Below are positions 50,179 through 57,727 of a DNA stretch of 64,000 nucleotides, piece by piece. Made by a program: the position numbers and the translations under genes. How positions within the stretch are numbered: the first letter of the stretch is position 1; every line of letters begins with the position of its first letter. Origin of the DNA: Methanothrix sp. (GTDB lineage: Archaea; Halobacteriota; Methanosarcinia; Methanotrichales; Methanotrichaceae); the NCBI RefSeq assembly GCF_016706325.1, contig NZ_JADJJX010000001.1, forward strand, positions 1,736,001 through 1,800,000. Direction: 5' to 3'. The notes under the pieces were generated by a model that did no database searches, was not told where the DNA came from, and worked only from the letters and a program-made list of their open reading frames with translations.

Positions 50179-51438
50179 ATGAACGAGAAATCCATTAGAA
50201 AAGGAATACTGTTTCTGATGGCCCTGATGGCGGCTATTCCCTCCCCCGCCGCCTGCTCTTCAGAGCCCAATGGGCCGGCAGAGGAGATGTATAATATTAC
50301 TGCGTATAACATCTCTGGATATAACATCTCTGGATATAACATCTCTGGATATAACATCTCTGGATATAACAATACTGTGTATAATGCTAAAGTGTTTAAC
50401 GCTACTACGTATAACGCTAATATGCATAACGCCACTGATGGACTTAACAACTCTGAATCTACAAATGATACAGAAGAGGAGATTTTCCCTACAATGGGTA
50501 ATGCCTCCGCAATGCATAAAGGCACTACATCCATAAACGGCACTACATCCATAAACGGCACTACATCCATAAACGGCACTACATCCATAAACGGCACTAC
50601 ATCCATAAACGGCACTACATCCATAAACGGCACTACATCCATAAACGGCACTACATCCATAAACGGCACTACATCCATAAACGGCACTACATCCATAAAC
50701 GGCACTACATCCATAAACGGCACTACATCCATAAACGGCACTACATCCATAAACGGCACTACATCCATAAACGGCACTACATCCATAAACGGCACTACAT
50801 CCATAAACGGCACTACATCCATAAACGGCACTACATCCATAAACGGCACTGCATCCATAAACGGCATTGTAGAAGAGGAGTGCAATGGCACAGTATACCG
50901 CCTGGGGGAGGCGGCAACTGTGGTGACAGTGCCGGTCAATACCAGTCGGATGAATCTCACTCTAATGGAAAAAGTAGAAAATATCACACTTTATGATGAA
51001 TACGGGAAAACGGTTAAATTAAACAGCAGCCACAGATTCCGGCAGGGCAGCTACATCTATAGCCTGGACTTTGAAAGGCACATCAAGGGAAAGCTGGCCT
51101 ATAATCTGAGTGCGCAGGGCCAACAGTTTGTGATCCCGGTCAGGGAGAAAGGTCCCGTGAGGGTGATCCTTCCTGAGGGCTATACCACTGGAGACCGCTT
51201 GCTGGGAATTGCCTGGCCTCCACCTGACATGAGTGCAAATGTAGAAGGGAAAAAAGCTCTAACCTGGAATAACACCACCCTGCTCTCCTATATTGAGGTA
51301 AACTACTACCGGGAGAATGCTCTTGCCGCCCTGACGATAATCATATCCATTCTCGCCCTGGCAGGAATAGCACTGCTGATAGAGTATTATTTCAGCATCA
51401 GAAAGCTGAGAGCCTTGAGGATAAAGGAAGAGGAATAG
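50179..51438 (+). CDS. Surface membrane protein with N-glycosylation-like repeat array
   Basis: 419 residues with an N-terminal signal segment (GILFLMALMAAIPSPAACS) and a C-terminal membrane helix (ALAALTIIISILALAGIALL) followed by a basic tail, so the body faces outside. A first repeat block of about four YNISG units and then 19 copies of the hexapeptide TTSING give a chain of N-x-S/T sequons (NIS, NGT). The C-terminal domain (about 230-380: VYRLGEAATVVTVPVNTS, KLNSSHRFRQGSYIYSLDFE, VRVILPEGYTTGDRLLGI) resembles DUF5803-like surface domains. The likely role is an S-layer-associated or stalk-like protein. Repeat number may vary between strains. Confidence 0.82.
   Translation: MNEKSIRKGILFLMALMAAIPSPAACSSEPNGPAEEMYNITAYNISGYNISGYNISGYNISGYNNTVYNAKVFNATTYNANMHNATDGLNNSESTNDTEEEIFPTMGNASAMHKGTTSINGTTSINGTTSINGTTSINGTTSINGTTSINGTTSINGTTSINGTTSINGTTSINGTTSINGTTSINGTTSINGTTSINGTTSINGTTSINGTTSINGTTSINGTASINGIVEEECNGTVYRLGEAATVVTVPVNTSRMNLTLMEKVENITLYDEYGKTVKLNSSHRFRQGSYIYSLDFERHIKGKLAYNLSAQGQQFVIPVREKGPVRVILPEGYTTGDRLLGIAWPPPDMSANVEGKKALTWNNTTLLSYIEVNYYRENALAALTIIISILALAGIALLIEYYFSIRKLRALRIKEEE
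50305..50369 (+). repeat. 15-bp repeat TATAACATCTCTGGA, four copies
   Basis: In-frame repeat coding for YNISG, preceded and followed by relatives such as TATAATATTACT. Each unit adds one N-x-S sequon. Confidence 0.8.
50521..50862 (+). repeat. 18-bp in-frame tandem repeat, exactly 19 units
   Basis: GGCACTACATCCATAAAC repeats 19 times over 342 bases with only one change (in the last unit, ACTGCA). The near-perfect identity means recent expansion or strong homogenisation. Each unit codes for GTTSIN, making one N-G-T sequon at each junction. Confidence 0.95.
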
Positions 51439-51487
51439 GCGATAAAAAGGATTCACACCATCCGACTACAATCAAGAGGAGAGTGCA

Positions 51488-52171
51488 ATGAGCAAAGCTA
51501 CTACCATCTGCAATGGGGTTTATGCAGTGGGGGGACCGGATCTCTCCCGCCCTGAGGATGCATATGTCTATCTTGTCGATGCAAAGAGCTGTCTGGTCCT
51601 GATAGATGCCGGCGTGGGATACGGAAACGATAAGATAGAAAGGAATATTCGAGCCCATGGATTGGAGCCGGCACAGGTCTGGTATGTCATCGCCACCCAT
51701 TGCCATATCGATCATATCGGCGGACTGCATCTATGGCGGGATAGGTATGCCAGTAAGATCATCGCCCATGAACTGGACCGGGCAGGCATCGAGGGCGAGA
51801 ACGATAGTCTGACTGCAGCCAGCATGTACGGGGTGAACTACCGGCCGGTGAAGGTGGACACCATCCTCTCTGGGGAGCAGAACCAACTCCGTCTGGGGGA
51901 GATGGATTTCAATCTCCTTCATACCCCAGGACACACTCCCGGAAGCATCTCTGTTTATATCGATACCTCTGAGGGCAGGGTTCTCTTCGGCCAGGACATT
52001 CATGGCCCCTTCTCCCCTTCCTGGGGCTCAGATATCAGGGAGTGGAGGAGGTCCATGAGAAAGCTGCTTGATCTTGAGGCCGACTTTCTCTGCGAGGGGC
52101 ATGCCGGGATTTACAGAGGAGAGAAGATCAGGGAATACATTGAGGGCTACCTGAATAGATATCCTGGATAG
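51488..52171 (+). CDS. Metallo-beta-lactamase fold hydrolase
   Basis: 227 residues of the MBL superfamily. The metal motif is THCHIDHIGG (residues about 60-70), with LLHTPGHTPGSISVYI, VLFGQDIHGPF and LCEGHAGIYRG supplying the other ligands. This is the glyoxalase-II-like subgroup, acting on thioesters, lactones or phosphodiesters; the exact substrate is unknown. The gene ends in a short 12-bp repeat. Confidence 0.9.
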   Translation: MSKATTICNGVYAVGGPDLSRPEDAYVYLVDAKSCLVLIDAGVGYGNDKIERNIRAHGLEPAQVWYVIATHCHIDHIGGLHLWRDRYASKIIAHELDRAGIEGENDSLTAASMYGVNYRPVKVDTILSGEQNQLRLGEMDFNLLHTPGHTPGSISVYIDTSEGRVLFGQDIHGPFSPSWGSDIREWRRSMRKLLDLEADFLCEGHAGIYRGEKIREYIEGYLNRYPG

Positions 52172-52201
52172 ATATCCTGAATAGATATCCTGAATAGATA
52201 T
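52151..52201 (+). repeat. 13-bp repeat ATAGATATCCTGA, about three and a half copies
   Basis: The array starts in the last codons of the MBL gene (LNRYPG) and continues beyond its stop. Confidence 0.7.
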
Positions 52202-52294
52202 GGCTCTGGCCTGCGGCTCCGCCTGAGCCTTCTCATTTTCTTAGCGCTTCTCTTTTCCCGTCTGATTTACTCGCGCCCTCTCTCTCAAGCAGCC

Positions 52295-53344
52295 TTATGG
52301 TTCAGCCCTGAGCATCATGATCTCCTTTCCAGCGATGTCCTCTTGAGAGATCGATATCTTCCTCTCCAGAAATTGGCTTGCAGTCCAGATATTGGTTCTG
52401 GTGTGCAGGGATATCTTCCGGGTGCTGTAGCTCCCTGCTGCCAGGGCCAGATAGGGAACCAGTTGATCGGCCAGATGTTCATCCACAGAGGCTCCAGATG
52501 TCAATTCCTGAATTTGAGCCTCTGCAGCAGTCCTGCCCACCTTCTCTGCCGGAAGACCTCTCCTGCCCAGACTGCTGGCTCCGATATAGGCTCCAGAAGA
52601 TCGCGACCAGAGGGTGATCCCGCTTCCAGTCGAGGGCAGGCGGAGGATCTCTTCTGCGATGAGGGCCTTAAAGCCCGCCTGCTGCAGAGCCTCAACTGCA
52701 GCATCAGCCTGCCTTCTGGCCACATGCTCAGGCAGGTTTGAGCAGTGGGATACTCCTTTGATCTCCATTTCGGATCGATTGCTGCTATCTTTCGAGAGTC
52801 CCTCGGTGCCCAGATGAGCAGCCTGAAGCTCTGAGGGCTCGATGTGACAGAGCACCCTTCCCTGGCCCTGGGGGTAGTATCCCCTCCTCTCCAGCTTCAG
52901 GCTTGTTCTGGCCCCGAAACGCTGCAGAGCGGGCAGGAAGACATTGCAGAAATAATCGATGGTTGGAGACCATTGCACATCGGTTCCCCCCTGAACCAAC
53001 AGGGTAGTGCTCTCATCGGCCTGGAGCAGCGCCGGGAGGAGGCATTGCAGGAGGAGGGTGATGCTCCCCGCTGTCCCAATCGAGATCTCATATCTTCCGC
53101 CTTGAATCTCGCCGGGAGAGAAGCTGATCTCAGTTGATCCCGGGGCAACACCAGAGCTTTTGGCCTGGCAGATGTCAGAGAGAGCAGCAATGGCATGAGC
53201 ATGCTGGGCTGCCAGGCCCGGTTTGGGACGGCTTTTCCTGATCTTGCTTATATGGACCGGTCTGCCGGTAACTGCGGAGAGAGCAACTGCAGTCCTGACG
53301 ATCTGGCCTCCGCCTTCTCCAAAGGAGCCGTCTATCTCAATCAT
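52295..53344 (-). CDS. rtcA: RNA 3'-terminal phosphate cyclase RtcA
   Basis: Converts an RNA 3'-phosphate to a 2',3'-cyclic phosphate using ATP. From MIEIDGSFGEGGGQIVRTAV there are about 349 residues. Motifs: HISKIRKSRPKPGLAAQH, GGTDVQWSPTIDYF, RRGYYPQGQGRV and the C-terminal VDEHLADQLVPYLALA with the catalytic histidine in that segment. An upstream Met adds four residues. It is full length and probably monocistronic. Confidence 0.94.
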   Translation of the reverse strand: MIEIDGSFGEGGGQIVRTAVALSAVTGRPVHISKIRKSRPKPGLAAQHAHAIAALSDICQAKSSGVAPGSTEISFSPGEIQGGRYEISIGTAGSITLLLQCLLPALLQADESTTLLVQGGTDVQWSPTIDYFCNVFLPALQRFGARTSLKLERRGYYPQGQGRVLCHIEPSELQAAHLGTEGLSKDSSNRSEMEIKGVSHCSNLPEHVARRQADAAVEALQQAGFKALIAEEILRLPSTGSGITLWSRSSGAYIGASSLGRRGLPAEKVGRTAAEAQIQELTSGASVDEHLADQLVPYLALAAGSYSTRKISLHTRTNIWTASQFLERKISISQEDIAGKEIMMLRAEP

Positions 53345-53437
53345 AGTACCTCCCACTTTTATCCGGCTGTTTTCATCATATTCGCAGATATTGGAAGCAG
53401 TTAAACCTTTTGCCGGGAACCCGTCCTCTCCAGAGAA

Positions 53438-54661
53438 TCAGGGAATCTGCTTTATAAATGGTCTCTCTGCGAGAAGAAGCCACAGCCCCAGGCAAGCCAG
53501 CCCCACCAGGATGTTCATCGATCCCAGGATCTGAATGGTATTGGACCACTCCAAAGAGATGATGCCCATGCCCATGCTGCCCATCAGGATCCCAAAGCAG
53601 CTCATAAGAGCAGCGGCAGAGCCGGCGTCCTCCTCTTGCTGCTCGAGCATCAGATTTGTGCCTGGAGTGCGGATGCAGCTTCCCATGATCGTCGCCGGAA
53701 AAAGGCATGCCGCAAACATCCAGGGCTGAAGGCTGCCCAGAAGATATATCAGCAGCCCTCCGAGAATGGTTGAGGCGAAGCCGGCGATGATGATCGAACT
53801 GCGGGCGAACCTTCTGGAGAGGCGCAGATAGAGCATGGGCCCTCCAATCATTCCCAAGGCATTGAAGGCAAAGTAGAGGCTGAAGAGCTTCTCGTTCAGG
53901 CCGAAGCCGTCTATGTAGATGTATGAGGATGAGGCGATGAAAGCCATCGAGGAGAAGCTGAGCAAAGAGAATATGATGAGCAGGGATAAGAAACCGGGAT
54001 TTTTCGCCACCACTGCCAGCCTCCCAATGGACTGGCCCAATGTGCCGGTATATCTTGTATTTAGCGTCTCCACCAGGGCCAGGCTTCCGGAGAGAGCAAT
54101 AAGCCCTATGACTCCTAAAAGCACAAATATCCCTCTCCAGGATGTGATGCCCAAAAGAAGGGCTCCCAGGACAGGCGCAGCCATGGGGGAGATGAGAACC
54201 ATGGAGGAGACCCAGGCGAGGATCATCTCCCGGTTGCGGCTGTCATAGACATCCTTGATCATAGCCATGGCCACTGCCGAGGCAGAGCTTCCGCCAACAG
54301 CCTGGAGGATGCGAAAGAGGATGAGCTGACTGATATCCTGGGAGATGGCACAGAGAAAGCCAGCCAGAGAATAGATGGCAAGGCCGGTGATCAGAATGGG
54401 GCGGCGGCCGTATCTATCGCTCAGAGGTCCCCAGAAGAGCATTCCGGCGGCAAAGAAGAGAAAGAAGAATATAAGAGTGAGATTGACCTGCTCGGCTGAT
54501 ACCTGAAAGTACCGGGACATGCCAGGCAGGGCGGGAAGATATAGATCTGTCGATAAAGGAACGAATGCACTCAGAAATGCAATAAGGGCGATGAGGCCTC
54601 TGTTGCCCAGATATCTCTGCCCTCCCCCTCCAGGGACGAGGGCTCTATGTGATTTTTCCAT
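53438..54661 (-). CDS. MFS drug-resistance transporter, Bcr/CflA type
   Basis: 407 residues from MEKSHRALVPGGGG, with twelve hydrophobic segments and the MFS motif GPLSDRYGRRPILITGLAIY. It opens with AFLSAFVPLSTDLYLPALPGMSRYF, typical of the Bcr/CflA subfamily of drug/H+ exporters. An in-frame ATG at 54772 would add 37 residues, mostly KTEIG repeats from a 15-bp DNA repeat; I think this is leader rather than protein. Confidence 0.9.
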   Translation of the reverse strand: MEKSHRALVPGGGGQRYLGNRGLIALIAFLSAFVPLSTDLYLPALPGMSRYFQVSAEQVNLTLIFFFLFFAAGMLFWGPLSDRYGRRPILITGLAIYSLAGFLCAISQDISQLILFRILQAVGGSSASAVAMAMIKDVYDSRNREMILAWVSSMVLISPMAAPVLGALLLGITSWRGIFVLLGVIGLIALSGSLALVETLNTRYTGTLGQSIGRLAVVAKNPGFLSLLIIFSLLSFSSMAFIASSSYIYIDGFGLNEKLFSLYFAFNALGMIGGPMLYLRLSRRFARSSIIIAGFASTILGGLLIYLLGSLQPWMFAACLFPATIMGSCIRTPGTNLMLEQQEEDAGSAAALMSCFGILMGSMGMGIISLEWSNTIQILGSMNILVGLACLGLWLLLAERPFIKQIP

Positions 54662-54670
54662 TGCATTGGA

Positions 54671-54790
54671 CCTCAATGTCCCGATCTCTGTCTTTCCGAT
54701 CTCTGTCTTTCCAATCTCTGTCTTTCCAATCTCCGTCTTCCCTATCTCCGTCTTCCCGATCTTTATCCTCACTATCTCTATCTTTCCGGC
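54671..54790 (+). repeat. 15-bp tandem repeat GATCTCTGTCTTTCC, about eight units
   Basis: In the leader of the MFS gene. Units drift downstream (ATCTCCGTCTTCCC). On the coding strand it would encode KTEIG repeats if the upstream ATG were used. Confidence 0.8.
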
Positions 54791-54819
54791 CTCAATCTCT
54801 CTTAGCAGTTCCTTCTCGC

Positions 54820-55389
54820 CTATTCTCTCTTATTATTCTTCAGCAGCAGATCGCACAGTTTACTGGCACTGGCTACCACGGTCTTTCTGCCGATGCGGTC
54901 CTCGGCTGCCGGACGGACGGCAATTCCCCCGAAATGGGCATCATCACCCACCACTATCATCCCCTGGATGTGCATCCAGGCATGAATGGCATCCAGGGTC
55001 TTCTCCTGGCCGCCATTTCTTGAGCCGCCCACGGCCATCGCGCAGCCTACCTTATTCCTCAGCTTGAAGTCCTGCCGCCTCAGGGGAATTGTCCTGTCGA
55101 AGACCGCCTTGAGCTGGGCAGTGATATTCCCGAAGTAGACGGGTGAGGCCACAATTATGCCCTCTGCCTCTTGCATTGCCCTCAGGAACTCTGGCATATC
55201 ATCCCTCTTGGGGCATTCCCTGCCTTTGCTGCAGTCTCCACAATCGTTACAAAAACCGACTGCCAGCTCTGAGCAGAGCAGCCTTTCAGTCTGGAAACCA
55301 TATTCATTGGCAACAGCCAGTGCCTCGTTCAGCAAGAACTCAGTGTTGCCGGCTTTTCTCGGGCTTCCACAGATGCCAACGATTCTCAT
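54820..55389 (-). CDS. Iron-sulfur flavoprotein / NADPH-dependent FMN reductase family
   Basis: 189 residues from MRIVGICGSPRKAGNTEFLL, the FMN-binding loop. The cysteine cluster CNDCGDCSKGREC (near residues 47-59) matches the compact [4Fe-4S] motif of methanogen iron-sulfur flavoproteins, which move electrons from ferredoxin and can reduce O2 or H2O2. IIVASPVYFGNITAQLKAVFDR is the flavodoxin-like core. It has its own promoter region. Confidence 0.9.
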   Translation of the reverse strand: MRIVGICGSPRKAGNTEFLLNEALAVANEYGFQTERLLCSELAVGFCNDCGDCSKGRECPKRDDMPEFLRAMQEAEGIIVASPVYFGNITAQLKAVFDRTIPLRRQDFKLRNKVGCAMAVGGSRNGGQEKTLDAIHAWMHIQGMIVVGDDAHFGGIAVRPAAEDRIGRKTVVASASKLCDLLLKNNKRE

Positions 55390-55525
55390 TATTACTCTCA
55401 CCCCTTGCAGCTCTGATGGAGGCAAATATATGCTTTTGTGATTGGAACATACTCACGGGCTTTATGTGGTCTATTGCCGACGGCAAGGTTAATATCTAAT
55501 ACCCTAATTTTATTATGGGATCATA

Positions 55526-55786
55526 ATGAACGCTGAGATCACATCGCTTCTGGAACAGGATGTCTATACCCAGAAAGGCATCTTTGTGGGCAGAGTGGAC
55601 GATGCCGTCCTGGACCCTGAGAACGGGGTGGTAAGCGGCCTGGCTTTGGGAGATGTCAACCGGGATCTTTTCGATAGCAAGGGCAAAGGGATAATCATTC
55701 CCTATCGCTGGGTTACTGCTGTCGGAGACATAGTGATCATCAGGCATCTGAATAGAAATGCAAAGGCTGAGACAAAAGTCGGCTAG
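55526..55786 (+). CDS. PRC-barrel domain protein
   Basis: 86 residues of the PRC-barrel fold (VYTQKGIFVGRVDDAVLDPE, IIIPYRWVTAVGDIVII), a small beta-barrel found in RNA-metabolism and photosynthesis proteins. It overlaps the Thg1-like gene by 29 bases in another frame, so the two are tightly coupled. RNA binding is a fair guess. Confidence 0.85.
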   Translation: MNAEITSLLEQDVYTQKGIFVGRVDDAVLDPENGVVSGLALGDVNRDLFDSKGKGIIIPYRWVTAVGDIVIIRHLNRNAKAETKVG

Positions 55787-56453
55787 CTGGGAGATTTATT
55801 CCGGTCTTCGGGCTCGCCCTCCACTGGTGGCAAGAGCGGATGGCCGGGGATTCAAGAGCATTCTGGCGGGGTGCCAGAAGCCTTATGATGCTGGCTTTGC
55901 CAGCCACATGGCCTCCTCAGCCAGCAGTCTGTTTGAAGACTCTGGAATCTGCCCGGCCCTGGCATTCACCTTCTCAGATGAGATCAATCTCGCCTTTCTG
56001 ACTGCTCCTTTTGGTGGGCGGGTCGAGAAGATCGACTCCCTCGTTGCGGGCTTTCTATCTGCTTCCCTCTCTCTTCAGATGGGAAGGCCCGTCTCAATGG
56101 ACTGCCGGATCATTCCCCTCTGCAGATCGGAGATCAGAGAATACTTAATTGAACGGCAGAACGAGGCCTGGAGAAACCATGTCTTCTCTTATGGATTTTA
56201 CATGTTACAGGAGGAAGGGCTCGACCCTTCCCAGGCCATGGAGAGGATGCGAGGAATGAGAGAGCCTGAGATCCATGAGATGCTCTTTCAGAGGGGGACA
56301 AACCTGGCCAAAACCCCCTCCTGGGAGAGAAGGGGCATAATGATCTATCGCGACGAGGGGAGGGTCTTGCAGGATTGGCAGTTACCGCTGTTCTCGTCAG
56401 AGGAGGGCAAGGAGCTGCTGGCCCGGGTATTTCGCTGCGCTGAGAACGACTGA
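55758..56453 (+). CDS. thg1: Thg1-like tRNA(His) guanylyltransferase / 3'-5' polymerase
   Basis: A 3'-5' nucleotidyltransferase that adds G(-1) to tRNA-His or repairs tRNA 5' ends. 231 residues. The palm-domain metal motifs are RADGRGFKSI (residues 27-36) and FSDEINLAF. The C-terminal part has the expected basic helices (RQNEAWRNHVFSYGFYML, RGTNLAKTPSWERRG). Starting ATG 55758 aligns the first motif at the usual distance. The gene has no in-frame amber codon. Confidence 0.93.
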   Translation: MQRLRQKSASWEIYSGLRARPPLVARADGRGFKSILAGCQKPYDAGFASHMASSASSLFEDSGICPALAFTFSDEINLAFLTAPFGGRVEKIDSLVAGFLSASLSLQMGRPVSMDCRIIPLCRSEIREYLIERQNEAWRNHVFSYGFYMLQEEGLDPSQAMERMRGMREPEIHEMLFQRGTNLAKTPSWERRGIMIYRDEGRVLQDWQLPLFSSEEGKELLARVFRCAEND

Positions 56454-56499
56454 ATGCCTGCTAAAGAGTTAAAGAATATAGGTTCTTGACGGTCTTCTA

Positions 56500-56578
56500 T
56501 GGGCGGGCCTTGGCCTCGCCGCAGAAATGCCGGGCACAGAGGAGGATTCTCTGCAGCATATCGCATCAGGATCCGGCC
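56500..56578 (+). repeat. Dispersed ~100-bp repeat, copy 4 (partial)
   Basis: ATGGGCGGGCCTTGGCCTCG, then GGGCACAGAGGAGGATTCTC and TGCAGCATATCGC resemble the middle of copies 2 and 3. The GGTGAAATC block is missing. Confidence 0.4.
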
Positions 56579-56579
56579 A

Positions 56580-57410
56580 TCAGTCACCCTGGGAGAGGAT
56601 GGTGAAATATCTCTTTATTATCTCTTTATTCTCTGGCGGAAGGCTCTCAATGTATAGCTCTGATGGTACTGCTGCTGCCTCCCCTGCCTGGGACTGCTGA
56701 AAGACCCTCTGCACCGGTCTGGTGTTTATGGGTATGGAGCCAGCGCCCGTTCCAGGAGATATGACCAAGGGAAGCTTATTCTCATTCAGGACGGCGAGGG
56801 AGGGATTGCCAAACAGATTACCACTAAGGCTCTCATTTGAAATAGCGCTCGGCTGAGGTTTCTCCTCCTGGAAGATGCTGGAGGCTCTCTCCTTCAGCTC
56901 AATGATCGACTGGAGATCAGCAGTCTGGACTACACCTTCCTGTGCCAGGAGGATGACCACAGCAAAGAGGAGGATGGCAGCTACTGCTCTGCCGCTCAGC
57001 TCTCTTCTGTCCAGGATCTGAGAGGGCTTTGTTCCCGCTAAGCTCAGCTTGATTTCCTCAGCCAGGCTCTGCATGGGCAGAGAATCAAGGTCCTTGTTGT
57101 CATAAGCAGTTTTGGCCTTCTCTGATAGCACTGGGCCTAAAAGCGGAAAGATATCGGTCTTCCTCCGCCTATTGAGAAGGGTGGCCCCAGTAAATCCAAA
57201 AATTATGGATATGATTGCAGGCAATGCCCTCAGGATTATGCTGTCTTGGTAGTAGAATTTCATAAGCATAGTCAAGCCCAGAGACTGCATGAGGGCATAA
57301 ATCGCGATGGAAATTATGATTCCATTGAGGGCCCATACGGCTCGCTCAAAACGCTGATGTGCCCTCATCAATCGAGCCAGCGGTCTGAGGAACTCATAGT
57401 GATCATTCAC
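56580..57410 (-). CDS. Membrane protein of unknown function
   Basis: 276 residues with three hydrophobic segments (about 24-45, 58-78, 144-162). Between the second and third is a cytoplasmic-looking stretch (RRRKTDIFPLLGPVLSEKAKT, AEEIKLSLAG). The C-terminal third is hydrophilic and ends in PPENKEIIKRYFTILSQGD. Similar proteins exist in archaea near VWA or MoxR genes as I recall, but none is here. Confidence 0.75.
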   Translation of the reverse strand: MNDHYEFLRPLARLMRAHQRFERAVWALNGIIISIAIYALMQSLGLTMLMKFYYQDSIILRALPAIISIIFGFTGATLLNRRRKTDIFPLLGPVLSEKAKTAYDNKDLDSLPMQSLAEEIKLSLAGTKPSQILDRRELSGRAVAAILLFAVVILLAQEGVVQTADLQSIIELKERASSIFQEEKPQPSAISNESLSGNLFGNPSLAVLNENKLPLVISPGTGAGSIPINTRPVQRVFQQSQAGEAAAVPSELYIESLPPENKEIIKRYFTILSQGD

Positions 57411-57727
57411 AGAGTTTAATCTGATGATCCAGATAAGTAGTTTTTGGAGTCTGAATCCATGAGACAGGCTGATAGGCGGGGAGTGGAATGAAGGGTGGGG
57501 GTGCGGGCTGAAGGGTGAGGAAGCGGTCTGAAGAGCGGGGAAGCGGGCTGAAGGGTGGGGAAGCGGGCTGAAAAGAGTTTATACCATCAGATCAATCCAC
57601 CTCAACATATGTCTTTGCCCATTTCAAGCTGTAAGATGATAAAGGGGATGGACCAAGGCTCAGCAATTTGGTAATACATAAAGAGGTATAGCGCTAAATG
57701 AGCTGCCGAAGATTGGTTTAAGGAAAA
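57411..57727 (+). other. Gap with 20-bp G-rich repeats and SpoIIE-gene promoter region
   Basis: Between 57487 and 57574 the unit GCTGAAGGGTGGGGAAGCGG is repeated about four times with drift. Downstream, AATACATAAAGAGG near 57673 is a candidate TATA region for the phosphatase gene, whose start is 57728. Confidence 0.6.

Noticed and set aside
50172..50987. Minus-strand frame of 271 codons with MDVVPF repeats
   Set aside because: It is the antisense of the 18-bp repeat in the surface protein gene; the repeat length (a multiple of three) keeps all frames open. No start signal or normal composition.
54662..54772. Extended MFS N-terminus with KTEIG repeats
   Set aside because: It comes from a 15-bp repeat in the leader. 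MFS proteins of this type start close to the first helix; no support for the longer form.
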